Source: Pseudomonadota bacterium (GTDB lineage: Bacteria; Pseudomonadota; Gammaproteobacteria; Burkholderiales; Burkholderiaceae_B). From it: 13,672 nt of DNA. The notes under the pieces are model-generated. The model did no database searches, had not been told where the DNA came from, and saw nothing but the letters and a program-made list of their open reading frames with translations. Of the stretch, positions 1-8,100 are shown in pieces (the first letter of the stretch is position 1; each line of letters begins with the position of its first letter). The position numbers and the translations under genes were made by a program. The stretch lies in assembly GCA_023432075.1 (NCBI GenBank), contig JAEYVD010000301.1:1-13672 (forward strand), in the 5' to 3' direction.

Positions 1-1615
1 CCTTGGGGGCGAACAGGCCTTGCGGCCGCTTTTGGACGAACAGCACGATGAGCACCAGGATGGTGATCTTGGCCATGACAGCTCCCGCGTAAGGCTCCAG
101 GAATTTATTCACGCCGCCCAGGCCCAGTGCGGCGATGACGGTGCCGGCAAGCTGGCCCACGCCGCCCAGCACCACGACCATGAACGAGTCCACGATGTAG
201 CCGCGGCCCAGGTCGGGTCCCACGTTGCCCAGCTGCGAGAGCGCCACGCCCGCCAGCCCGGCAATGCCCGAGCCCAGGCCGAAGGCCAGCATGTCGATGC
301 GGCCGGTCGGCACGCCCACGCAGTCGGCCATCCGCCGGTTCTGCGTGATGGCGCGCACAAAGAGGCCAAGCCGCGTGTGGTTCAAGAGCGCCCACACCAG
401 AAACACCACAAAGAAGGCAAAGCCGATGATGACGATCCGGTTGTAGGTCAGCACCAGCCCGCCCAGCACCGTGACGCCGCCGGACATCCAGCTGGGATTG
501 CCGACCTCCACGTTCTGCGCGCCGAAGAGCGACCGCACGCCCTGCATCAGCATCAGGCTGATGCCCCAGGTGGCCAGCAGCGTTTCAAGCGGGCGGCCAT
601 ACAGCCAGCGGATCACGGTGCGCTCCAGCGCCATGCCTACCAGCGCCGTCACCACGAAGGCAAGCGGCAGGGCGGCCACGACATACCAGTCCAGCCAGCC
701 CGGCAGCCAGGCACGGAACACGGTCTGCACCACGTACGTGACATACGCGCCGATCATCAGCAGCTCGCCGTGCGCCATGTTGATGACGCCCATCAGGCCG
801 AAGGTGATGGCCAGGCCCAGCGCGGCCAGCAGCAGCACGCTGCCCAGGCTGACGCCGTAAAACAGATTGCCCGCCCATTCGATCGTGGCCAGGTGCCGGT
901 CGATCTGCTTGAGGGCCGTGGCCGCCGCCTCGCGCACGCCGGCGTCGGGCTCCGCATACGTGCCGTCGCGCTCCTGCGTCAGGGCGGCCAGCGTGGGCCG
1001 GAAGGCGGCGTTTCGGGTGTCGCCCAGCACCTGCACCGCGTGGCGGCGCTTTGCGGGGTCTTCGCTTTTCAATTCCAGATTGGCCTGCGCGATCAGCAGC
1101 GCATCGCGCACGGCCTCGTTCTTTTCCGCCGTCAGCGCCTTTTCCAGCATGGGCAGGCGCGCGGGGTCGCCCGTCTGCTGCAGCCGCCGGGCCGCGGCGA
1201 GTCGTTCGTTGGCGTCGTCGGAGAACAGACGCGATCCCGCCAGCGCGGCCTCGATGGCGCGGCGCAAACGGTTGTTGATGGAAATCGTGCCCGCATCCGC
1301 AGGCAGGTCCACGGCCGCGCCCGTGGACGGATCGGTGGCGCGCGTGCCGCTCGTGCCGATCAGCACGCGGCCGTCGGCGGTGGCGTAGAGCTGGTCGCTA
1401 CCCAGCGCCTGCAGCACCGCCGCGGCGCCCGGATCGGGCAGTTGGCCCAGCGCGGCAATCGCTTGCAGCCTGGCGTCGGTGTCGTCGCCGGCCAGCGGCG
1501 CAAGCAGGGCGGGGTCCACGCCGGCGGCGGCCGCGGGTGCGGCCAGCGCCGGCACGGCCAGCAGCCATGCCAGAAGGAAACGACGCAAGAAGTGTGCGAT
1601 TGCCGCGATGCGCAT
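1..1615 (-). CDS. urtB: Urea ABC transporter permease UrtB (C-terminus cut by window edge)
   Basis: One of the two membrane permeases of the Urt urea importer (branched-chain amino acid/urea ABC family, LivH-like). The 538 codons visible end in RPQGLFAPK, which is close to the usual UrtB C-terminus, so only a few residues should be missing. Layout: signal-like N-terminus (residues 1-26, hydrophobic core LLAWLLAVPALAA), then an extra soluble region of about 210 residues with helical, HEAT-like character (about 35-240) that long proteobacterial UrtB proteins carry, then the permease domain from about residue 250 with hydrophobic segments and the conserved INMAHGELLMIGAY stretch (279-291). The ATG at 1613-1615 follows a weak purine-rich stretch, and its gap to the urtA stop is only 25 bp. 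It is therefore very probably co-transcribed with urtA, and urtCDE are expected beyond the left edge. Family assignment is firm. Confidence 0.95.
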   Translation of the reverse strand, partial: MRIAAIAHFLRRFLLAWLLAVPALAAPAAAAGVDPALLAPLAGDDTDARLQAIAALGQLPDPGAAAVLQALGSDQLYATADGRVLIGTSGTRATDPSTGAAVDLPADAGTISINNRLRRAIEAALAGSRLFSDDANERLAAARRLQQTGDPARLPMLEKALTAEKNEAVRDALLIAQANLELKSEDPAKRRHAVQVLGDTRNAAFRPTLAALTQERDGTYAEPDAGVREAAATALKQIDRHLATIEWAGNLFYGVSLGSVLLLAALGLAITFGLMGVINMAHGELLMIGAYVTYVVQTVFRAWLPGWLDWYVVAALPLAFVVTALVGMALERTVIRWLYGRPLETLLATWGISLMLMQGVRSLFGAQNVEVGNPSWMSGGVTVLGGLVLTYNRIVIIGFAFFVVFLVWALLNHTRLGLFVRAITQNRRMADCVGVPTGRIDMLAFGLGSGIAGLAGVALSQLGNVGPDLGRGYIVDSFMVVVLGGVGQLAGTVIAALGLGGVNKFLEPYAGAVMAKITILVLIVLFVQKRPQGLFAPK

Positions 1616-1640
1616 GGCTGCCTTTTCCTTGATGTTGAGA

Positions 1641-2894
1641 CTACAGACCTTGCTTGCCTTCGTTGCCCGGGATGTACGGGCTCCACGGCTGGGCACGGAT
1701 CGGGCCCTTGCTCTTCCAGACCACGCTGAACTGGCCGTCCGCCTTGATCTCACCGATGTAGACGGGCTTGTGAAGGTGGTGGTTGGTCTTGTCCATCTCG
1801 ATGGTGTAGCCGTCGGGCGCGTTGAACTTCTGGCCGCCCATCGCCGCGATGACCTTGTCGACGTCGGTGGTCTTGGCCTGTTCGACGGCCTGCTTCCACA
1901 TGTGGATGCCGATGTAGGTGGCCTCCATCGGATCGTTCGTCACGACCGTGTTGGCGTTGGGCAGGTTCTTGGCCTTGGCGTAGGCTTTCCACTTGGCAAT
2001 GAACGCGTCGTTGACGGGGTTCTTGACGGATTGGAAGTAGTTCCAGGCGGCCAGGTGGCCCACCAGCGGCTTGGTGTCCACGCCGCGCAGTTCCTCTTCG
2101 CCCACCGAGAACGCGACGACCGGCACGTCGGTGGCCTTCAGCCCCGCGTTGCCCAGTTCCTTGTAGAAGGGCACGTTCGAGTCGCCGTTGATGGTCGAGA
2201 TGACGGCCGTCTTGCCGCCCGTGGCGAACTTCTTGATGTTCGCGACGATGGTCTGGTAGTCGGAATGGCCGAACGGGGTGTAGACCTCGTCGATGTCGCT
2301 GTCCTTCACGCCCTTGGAATGCAGGAAGGCGCGCAGGATCTTGTTGGTGGTGCGGGGGTAGACGTAGTCGGTGCCCAGCAGCACGAAGCGCTTGGCGCCG
2401 CCGCCGTCTTCGCTCATCAGGTATTCGACCGCGGGAATGGCTTGTTGATTGGGCGCGGCGCCCGTGTAGAACACGTTCTTCTCCAGCTCTTCGCCTTCGT
2501 ATTGCACGGGGTAGAACAGCAGGCCGTTCAGTTCCTTGAACACCGGCAGCACCGACTTGCGCGATACCGAGGTCCAGCAGCCGAAGACCACGGCCACCTT
2601 GTCCTGCGACAGTAGCTGGCGCGACTTCTCGGCGAACAGCGGCCAGTTCGACGCGGGGTCGACGACCACCGCTTCGAGCTTCTTGCCCATCACGCCGCCG
2701 TTGGCGTTGATCTCGTCGATGGTCATCAGGGCCACGTCCTTGAGCGACGTTTCCGAGATGGCCATGGTGCCCGAGAGCGAATGCAGGATGCCGACCTTGA
2801 TGGTGTCCTCGGCGGCGTGAACCTGCGGCATCCATCCGGTCATGGCCAACAGGCTCACGGCGGTCAGTTGCTTAAGGGCTAGTCTGCGTTTCAT
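1641..2894 (-). CDS. urtA: Urea ABC transporter substrate-binding protein UrtA
   Basis: Periplasmic binding protein of 417 residues that captures urea for the Urt importer. It has a signal peptide (MKRRLALKQL..., hydrophobic core to about residue 22, likely cleavage after the VHA at residues 25-27). The mature part starts IKVGILHSLSGTMAISE, the standard type-1 periplasmic binding fold opening of the LivJ/UrtA/AmiC family. Other family-typical stretches are FGCWTSVSRKSVLPVF, LFYPVQYEGEE and VGEEELRGVD. The start was set at 2894 because AGGAGT lies just upstream and the signal peptide begins here. An in-frame extension to 2984 would run through the sigma-54 promoter. First gene of the minus-strand operon, urtB follows after 25 bp. 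It is divergent from the urea carboxylase operon, which fits a role in feeding that pathway. Confidence 0.96.
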   Translation of the reverse strand: MKRRLALKQLTAVSLLAMTGWMPQVHAAEDTIKVGILHSLSGTMAISETSLKDVALMTIDEINANGGVMGKKLEAVVVDPASNWPLFAEKSRQLLSQDKVAVVFGCWTSVSRKSVLPVFKELNGLLFYPVQYEGEELEKNVFYTGAAPNQQAIPAVEYLMSEDGGGAKRFVLLGTDYVYPRTTNKILRAFLHSKGVKDSDIDEVYTPFGHSDYQTIVANIKKFATGGKTAVISTINGDSNVPFYKELGNAGLKATDVPVVAFSVGEEELRGVDTKPLVGHLAAWNYFQSVKNPVNDAFIAKWKAYAKAKNLPNANTVVTNDPMEATYIGIHMWKQAVEQAKTTDVDKVIAAMGGQKFNAPDGYTIEMDKTNHHLHKPVYIGEIKADGQFSVVWKSKGPIRAQPWSPYIPGNEGKQGL

Positions 2895-2915
2895 GGTGAC
2901 TCCTGGATGGAATAG

Positions 2916-2930
2916 GCCGGCCGGGCCGGC
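2916..2930 (-). repeat. GC-rich palindrome in the urtA leader
   Basis: GCCGGCC and GGCCGGC arms flank a single central base, so the untranslated urtA leader (about 2957 to 2895) contains a self-complementary 15-mer. As RNA the plausible form is a 5-bp GCCGG/CCGGC stem with a 5-base loop, lying 12 bases upstream of the AGGAGT ribosome-binding site. It could protect the 5' end or tune translation, or be a chance product of GC-rich DNA. An 8-bp palindrome GAACGTTC (2933-2940) lies next to it. Confidence 0.35.
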
Positions 2931-2967
2931 GAGAACGTTCAGAAAAAGCAGTCGCACAGGAGTCAAA

Positions 2968-2983
2968 AGCAAAACGTGTGCCA
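2968..2983 (-). promoter_or_regulatory. Sigma-54 promoter of urtA
   Basis: On the minus strand the sequence is TGGCACACGTTTTGCT, i.e. TGGCAC-N5-TTGCT. This matches the RpoN -24/-12 consensus TGGCACG-N4-TTGCW with a single deviation (A for the weakly conserved G). The invariant GG and GC are 10 bases apart in the usual way. The predicted transcript start is near 2957, giving a leader of about 63 bases. An NtrC-like dyad lies about 136 bp upstream, the normal enhancer distance. This supports nitrogen-limitation control of the urt operon. Confidence 0.82.
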
Positions 2984-3074
2984 AGTGCGGGCAACGCTTG
3001 CGGCTGCTGTATGAAGGGGGTGGGTTTACGCGAAGCCGCGTGGCGGCCGGGGCGTGGCGCGCGTGCGATCAGAA

Positions 3075-3122
3075 CGGTGCCGTCTGCACAAAACCGGTGC
3101 GCGATGCGCCCGATCCCGGTGC
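3075..3122. promoter_or_regulatory. NtrC-like enhancer region between the divergent operons
   Basis: The core is TGCACAAAACCGGTGCG (3085-3101), with GCAC at 3086-3089 and GTGC at 3097-3100 separated by 7 bases. This is the half-site arrangement of NtrC sites (TGCACCANNNTGGTGCA). CGGTGC occurs three times, at 3075-3080, 3095-3100 and 3117-3122. The steps of 20 and 22 bp are about two helical turns, so flanking half-sites would lie on one DNA face. The dyad centre (about 3093) is about 136 bp from the predicted urtA start and about 144 bp from the predicted atzF start. Assignment to NtrC is inference from sequence match, spacing and gene function. Confidence 0.6.
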
Positions 3123-3132
3123 GGCGCGTGCC

Positions 3133-3154
3133 CCGATGCTGGAACTGGCATCGG
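3133..3154. repeat. 7-bp inverted repeat between the NtrC-like site and the atzF promoter
   Basis: CCGATGC (3133-3139) and GCATCGG (3148-3154) are perfect inverted arms around an 8-base spacer. The 22-bp dyad is of a size that fits a dimeric regulator, but it matches neither the NtrC core nor the GTATAC-type palindrome in this region. No binding protein can be named from sequence alone. Confidence 0.4.
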
Positions 3155-3170
3155 CGGCTTGCGGGCGGTC

Positions 3171-3207
3171 TGGCCGCGCGTCAGAGGGAAAGCGCGGCGC
3201 GCGGCCA
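3171..3207. repeat. 10-bp inverted repeat directly upstream of the atzF sigma-54 promoter
   Basis: TGGCCGCGCG (3171-3180) and CGCGCGGCCA (3198-3207) are perfect inverted arms with a 17-base spacer. The second arm ends three bases before the TGGCAC -24 element. An arm of ten identical pairs is longer than expected by chance even at this GC content. It could be a protein site or a cruciform-prone element that shapes the promoter. Its function is unknown. Confidence 0.45.
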
Positions 3208-3210
3208 ACA

Positions 3211-3226
3211 TGGCACGCAGATTGCT
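3211..3226 (+). promoter_or_regulatory. Sigma-54 promoter of atzF-uca-gntR
   Basis: TGGCACGCAGATTGCT matches the RpoN consensus TGGCACG-N4-TTGCW at every defined position. The predicted transcript start is near 3237, leaving a leader of about 27 bases with AAAGGA (3251-3256) and ATG at 3264. A GntR-type palindrome covers roughly +2 to +13. No convincing sigma-70 -35/-10 pair is seen here. The nearest is TTGCTT followed 17 bases later by TACAAG, which would leave the ribosome-binding site at or before the transcript start. Confidence 0.88.
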
Positions 3227-3238
3227 TGGGAATCCGTA

Positions 3239-3250
3239 CTTGTATACAAG
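3239..3250. promoter_or_regulatory. Palindromic operator for a FadR/GntR-type repressor
   Basis: CTTGTATACAAG is a perfect 12-bp palindrome. A TTGTATACAA-like core is a common form of operator for GntR regulators of the FadR/FCD subfamily. One such regulator is encoded as the third gene of the operon this site precedes, so it is the obvious candidate. Placed at the predicted transcript start, binding would block open-complex formation or early elongation by sigma-54 polymerase. I saw no second copy of the core in the window. Confidence 0.72.
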
Positions 3251-3263
3251 AAAGGATTCCAGC

Positions 3264-5102
3264 ATGAATGCCGCAGCAACGCAGAAGCAACCCGCCGGTT
3301 GGACCATCGCGCAATGGCAGGCCGCCTATCGCGGCGGGGCGCAGCCCGAAGCGCTGTTGGCCAGCTACGCCACCGAGCCCGGCGATAACGCAGACAAGGA
3401 CAACGCCTGGATCCGGCGCGTGGACCGTGTCCAGCTCGATGAACAGCTCGACGGCCTGCGTCTCTTGCTGGCGGCGGCGGGCGGCGATCTCTCGCGCCTG
3501 CCGCTGTATGGCGTGCCCTTTGCCATCAAGGACAACATCGATGCGGCGGGCTGGCCCACCACCGCGGCGTGCCCCGCGTTCGCCTACACACCGCAGGAAG
3601 ACGCGACCGTCGTGCGCCGCCTGCGGGCGGCCGGCGCCATCCTTGTCGGCAAGACCAACCTGGACCAGTTTGCGACCGGCTTGGTGGGCACGCGCTCGCC
3701 GCACGGCGCCGTGGCCAACACGTTCAATCCCGATTACGTAAGCGGCGGTTCCAGTTCCGGCTCCGCGTCGGTGGTCGCGCGCGGCATCGCGGCGTTCTCG
3801 CTGGGCACGGATACGGCGGGCTCCGGCCGCGTGCCGGCGGGCTTCAACAATATCGTCGGGCTCAAGCCCACCAAGGGCTGGCTCAGCACCGCGGGCGTGG
3901 TGCCGGCGTGCCGCACGCTGGACTGCGTGTCGATCTTCGCGCTGACCGTGGACGACGCCGACAAGGTCGCGCAGGTGGCCGGCGGGTATGACGACGCCGA
4001 TCCCTATTCGCGCGGCGTGCCGGCGGGCGCGGCGCGCCCGTGGCCCAAGGCGCCGCGGCTGGCCGTGCCGGCGTCGCTGGAATTCTTTGGCGACACCGAG
4101 GCCGCCGCCGTGTTCGACGACGCCGTGCGCGCGCTGCGCGCCGATGGCGCCCAGGTCGAGGCCATCGACTTCGCGCCGTTCAGCGAACTGGCGGCATTGC
4201 TGTACCAGGGGCCGTGGGTGGCCGAGCGCTTTGCCGCGGTCCAGGCGTTGTGGAACGAGAACCCCGACGCCATCAATCCGGTCGTGCGCGGCATCGTCGA
4301 GCAGGCCGCGAACTACAGCGCGCTGGACGCGTTCAAGGCCGAGTACCGCCGCGCCGAGCTGACCCGCCAGATTCACCGCGCGCTCGAAGGCTTTGACGCG
4401 CTGGTCGTGCCGACCTCGCCGTCCATCTACACGATCGCCCAGCTGGAAGCAGACCCCGTCACGCTCAATTCCCGCCTGGGTGTCTATACCAACTTCGCCA
4501 ACCTGGCCGACCTGTCCGCGCTGGCGGTGCCCGCCGGCATGCGCGCCGATGGCCTGCCCTCGGGCATCACGCTGATCGGCTTGGCGTGGCAGGACCGCGC
4601 GCTGGCGCAGTTCGGCAGGCAATGGCAGGCGCGCCGCGGATTGCCGCTGGGCGCGACGGGCGCACCGCTGCCCGTGCTGGCCGCCGATGGCGCGCCGTCC
4701 GCGGACACCGTGCGCGTCGCGGTGGTGGGCGCGCACCTGACCGGCATGCCGCTGAACCATCAGCTCACCTCGCGCCACGCGGTGTTCGTGGAGAAGACCG
4801 CGACGGCCGGCGACTACCGGCTCTTCGCGCTGGCCAACACCACGCCGCCCAAGCCGGGCCTGGTGAAGATGGACAACGGCGCCGCCATCGAAGTCGAGCT
4901 GTGGGACGTGCCCGTGACGGCCTTTGGCGCGTTCGTGGCCGAGATTCCCGCGCCACTGGGCATCGGCACTCTGGAGCTGGCCGACGGACGCCTGGTCAAG
5001 GGCTTCATCTGCGAACCGCGCGGCCTGGACGGGGCGCGGGACATCACCGAATTCGGCGGCTGGCGCGCTTACCTGGCCAGCCTGAACGCCACCACCCGAT
5101 AA
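3264..5102 (+). CDS. atzF: Allophanate hydrolase
   Basis: Cytoplasmic enzyme of 612 residues that hydrolyses allophanate, the product of urea carboxylase, to ammonia and CO2. The N-terminal amidase-signature domain (about 60-460) shows the Ser-cisSer-Lys machinery: Lys89 in YGVPFAIKDNID, the GGSSSGSAS loop (161-169, cis-Ser about 163), and nucleophile Ser187 in GTDTAGSGRVPAG. A separate C-terminal domain (about 478-612, beginning VRVAVVGAHLTGMPLNHQL) is the allophanate-hydrolase-specific domain. Its presence at normal family length (about 600) separates this from generic amidases or GatA. The ATG at 3264 has AAAGGA seven bases upstream. The in-frame extension to 3054 would cover the promoter and was rejected. 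It lies 27 bp ahead of uca in one operon. Allophanate hydrolase placed before the carboxylase gives the two sequential enzymes from one transcript. Confidence 0.96.
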   Translation: MNAAATQKQPAGWTIAQWQAAYRGGAQPEALLASYATEPGDNADKDNAWIRRVDRVQLDEQLDGLRLLLAAAGGDLSRLPLYGVPFAIKDNIDAAGWPTTAACPAFAYTPQEDATVVRRLRAAGAILVGKTNLDQFATGLVGTRSPHGAVANTFNPDYVSGGSSSGSASVVARGIAAFSLGTDTAGSGRVPAGFNNIVGLKPTKGWLSTAGVVPACRTLDCVSIFALTVDDADKVAQVAGGYDDADPYSRGVPAGAARPWPKAPRLAVPASLEFFGDTEAAAVFDDAVRALRADGAQVEAIDFAPFSELAALLYQGPWVAERFAAVQALWNENPDAINPVVRGIVEQAANYSALDAFKAEYRRAELTRQIHRALEGFDALVVPTSPSIYTIAQLEADPVTLNSRLGVYTNFANLADLSALAVPAGMRADGLPSGITLIGLAWQDRALAQFGRQWQARRGLPLGATGAPLPVLAADGAPSADTVRVAVVGAHLTGMPLNHQLTSRHAVFVEKTATAGDYRLFALANTTPPKPGLVKMDNGAAIEVELWDVPVTAFGAFVAEIPAPLGIGTLELADGRLVKGFICEPRGLDGARDITEFGGWRAYLASLNATTR

Positions 5103-5114
5103 CCCCGCCTCACC

Positions 5115-5132
5115 CCAGGGAGTCGCATCGTG
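5115..5132 (+). promoter_or_regulatory. Ribosome-binding site that fixes the GTG start of uca
   Basis: AGGGAG (5117-5122) lies seven bases before the GTG at 5130. No ATG in frame gives a biotin carboxylase N-terminus, whereas FDTVLIANRGEIAVR directly after this GTG is the exact family start. Confidence 0.75.
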
Positions 5133-8100
5133 TTCGATACCGTTCTGATTGCAAACCGCGGCGAGATCGCCGTCCGCGCCATCCGCACCCTCAAGCGGCT
5201 GGGCATCCGCAGCGTGGCCGTCTATTCCGATCCGGACCGCAATGCCGCGCATGTGCGCGAGGCCGACGTGGCCGTGGCGCTCGGCGGCGAGAAGGCCGCC
5301 GACAGCTACCTGCGCATGGACTTGTTGCTGGAAGCAGCGCGCGCGCACGGCGCGCAGGCGATCTATCCCGGCTACGGCTTTCTATCCGAGAGCGCCGACT
5401 TCGCCGAAGCCTGCGAGGCCGCCGGCATTGCCTTTGTCGGCCCCACGCCGCTGCAGATTCGCGAATTCGGCCTGAAACACCGTTCGCGCGAACTGGCGGC
5501 TGACGCGGGCGTGCCGATGACGCCGGGCACCGGCCTCTTGTCCAGCCTGGGCGAGGCGCTGTCGCAGGCCGAACGCATCGGCTATCCGGTCATGCTGAAA
5601 AGCACGGCGGGCGGCGGCGGCATCGGCTTGTCGCGCTGCGAGAACGAGGCGGAACTGACCGTTGCCTTCGACAGCGTGCAGCGCATGGGTGAGCACTTCT
5701 TTCGCGACGGCGGCGCGTTCATCGAACGTTATGTGGACAACGCGCGGCACGTGGAGGTGCAGATCTTTGGCGACGGCGCGGGCCGTGTGCTGGCGCTGGG
5801 CGAGCGCGACTGCTCGGTGCAGCGCCGCAACCAGAAAGTCATCGAGGAAACGCCGGCGCCGTTGCTGCCGGCCGCCACGCGCGCCGCGCTGCTGGATGCC
5901 GCCGTCAAGCTGGGCGAATCCGTGAACTACCGTTCGGCCGGCACGGTGGAGTTCATCTACGATCCGGCGCGCGACAGCTTCTACTTCCTGGAAGTCAACA
6001 CGCGGCTGCAGGTCGAGCACCCGGTGACCGAGGCTGTGACCGGTCTGGACCTGGTGGAGTGCATGCTGCGCGTTGCCGCGGGCGAGCCGCTGGATTACGC
6101 CGCCATGTCGCGCGCCCCGCAAGGCGCGTCGATTGAAGTGCGTCTGTATGCCGAGGATCCGCTGCGCCAGTTCCAGCCGTCGCCCGGGGTGCTGACGGAA
6201 GTGTCGTTCCCGGACGGCGTGCGCGTGGACGGCTGGGTCGAGACCGGCACCGACGTGCCCGCGTTCTACGACCCGATGCTGGCCAAGCTGATCGTGCATG
6301 CGGACACGCGGGAGGCCGCGCTGGACAAGCTGGCCGACGCGCTGGCGCGCACGCGCCTGCACGGCATTGCGACCAACCTGGATTACCTGCGCCAGATCGT
6401 GGCCGATGCGCGCTTTCGCGCAGGCCAGCTGTCCACGCGGTTTCTGGAGAGTTTTGCGTACCGCCCCGCGGCCATCGAGGTCCTGGAAGCGGGCACCTAC
6501 ACCAGCGTGCAGGACTATCCCGGCCGCGCGGGCTATTGGGACATTGGCGTGCCGCCCTCCGGTCCCATGGACGATTACGCATTTCGCGTGGCCAACCGCA
6601 TCGTCGGCAACGCGCCGGACGCGGCCGGCATCGAGACCACGCTGATCGGCCCGACGCTGCGCTTTCACGGTGATGCCGTCGTGGCGTTGACGGGCGCGTC
6701 GTGCGCGGCCACGCTGGATGGCGAGCCGGTGCCGATGTGGCAGCCCATCTTTGTCACTTCCGGGCAGGTGCTGGCCACCGGCCGCGCGCTGTCCGGCTGC
6801 CGCAGCTACCTGGCGGTGCGCAACGGCCTGGACGTGCCGGTGTACCTGGGCAGCCGGTCCACCTTTGCGCTGGGCCAGTTTGGCGGCCATGCCGGCCGTA
6901 CGCTGCGGGTGGGCGACATGCTGCCCGTCGTGCGTCCCGAACTGGCCGGCGCCACGGCCGCGCCGCCCGAGACGCTGCCGCAGGCCGCGCCCGCCGCGCT
7001 GATCCCCGAATACGGCAACACCTGGGAGATCGGCGTGCTGTACGGCCCGCATGGCGCGCCCGACTTTTTTCAGCCCGACGCCATCGACGCCTTCTTTGCG
7101 GCCGACTGGGAGGTGCACTACAACTCCAATCGCCTGGGCGTGCGGCTGATCGGTCCCAAGCCCACGTGGGCGCGGGAAAACGGCGGCGAGGCCGGCCTGC
7201 ATCCGTCCAACATCCACGATTGCGAGTACGCGATCGGCAGCATCAATTTCACCGGCGACAGTCCCGTCATCCTGACGCGCGACGGCCCCAGCCTGGGCGG
7301 CTTCGTGTGTCCCGTCACCATCGCGCGCGCCGAGCTGTGGAAGGTGGGGCAGGTCAAGCCTGGCGACCGCATCCGCTTCGTGCGCATCGATTACCCGCAG
7401 GCCGTGGCGCTGGAAGCCGCGCAGGACCGCCGCATCGCCGAACTGGCCCCCGCGGCGCCGGCCGCGACCGAACCCGCGCCCGTGCCGGCCACGGTCTCGG
7501 AGACCATCATCGCCGCGCTGCCCGCCGACGGGGCGCGCCCGTCGGTGTCGTACCGGCAAGCCGGCGACGGCTATCTGCTGCTGGAATACGGCGACAACGT
7601 GCTGGACCTGGCGCTGCGCATGCGCATCCACCTGCTGATGGAGGCGCTCAATGCGGATCCGGTTGACGGCGTGCTGGAGCTGTCGCCCGGCGTGCGCTCG
7701 CTGCAGATCCGTTACGACAGCCGCGTCATCCTGCAGGGCGCGCTGATTGCGAAGCTGCTGGAGATCGAACAAGGGCTGGCCGATGTGGCCACGCTCAAGG
7801 TCCCCACGCGCGTCGTGTACCTGCCGATGGCCTTCGAGGATTCCGCCACGCTGGGCGCGGTGCAGCGCTATCAGGAAACGGTGCGCGCCAGCGCGCCCTG
7901 GCTGCCGAACAACGTCGATTTCATCCAGCGCATCAACGGGCTGGACGCGCGCGACGAGGTGCGCCGCATCGTCTTTGATGCCAGCTATCTCATCATGGGC
8001 CTGGGCGACGTGTATCTGGGCGCGCCGTGCGCGGTGCCCATCGACCCGCGTCACCGCCTGCTGACGTCCAAGTACAACCCCGCGCGCACCTTCACCGCCG

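Noticed and set aside
20..1729. Long plus-strand open frame of 569 residues over urtB
   Set aside because: His/Gln/Arg-rich translation without any family features. It is the reverse-strand shadow of urtB, caused by high GC.
2895..2984. 30-residue upstream extension of urtA on the minus strand
   Set aside because: It runs through the predicted transcript start and sigma-54 promoter, and it would place a second hydrophobic stretch before a complete signal peptide that has its own AGGAGT site.
3054..3263. In-frame upstream extension of atzF starting at 3054 (70 extra residues)
   Set aside because: It would overlap the sigma-54 promoter, the GntR-type palindrome and the ribosome-binding site. 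The residues are Arg/Cys-rich and unlike the family, while ATG 3264 has a good Shine-Dalgarno.
3237..3263. Guanidine-I (ykkC) or other riboswitch in the atzF leader
   Set aside because: The predicted leader is only about 27 bases, and no conserved riboswitch core was recognised in the whole 2895-3263 gap.
3069..5348. 759-residue minus-strand open frame opposite atzF
   Set aside because: Low-complexity Arg/Gly/His-rich translation. The plus strand encodes an intact allophanate hydrolase with all catalytic residues.
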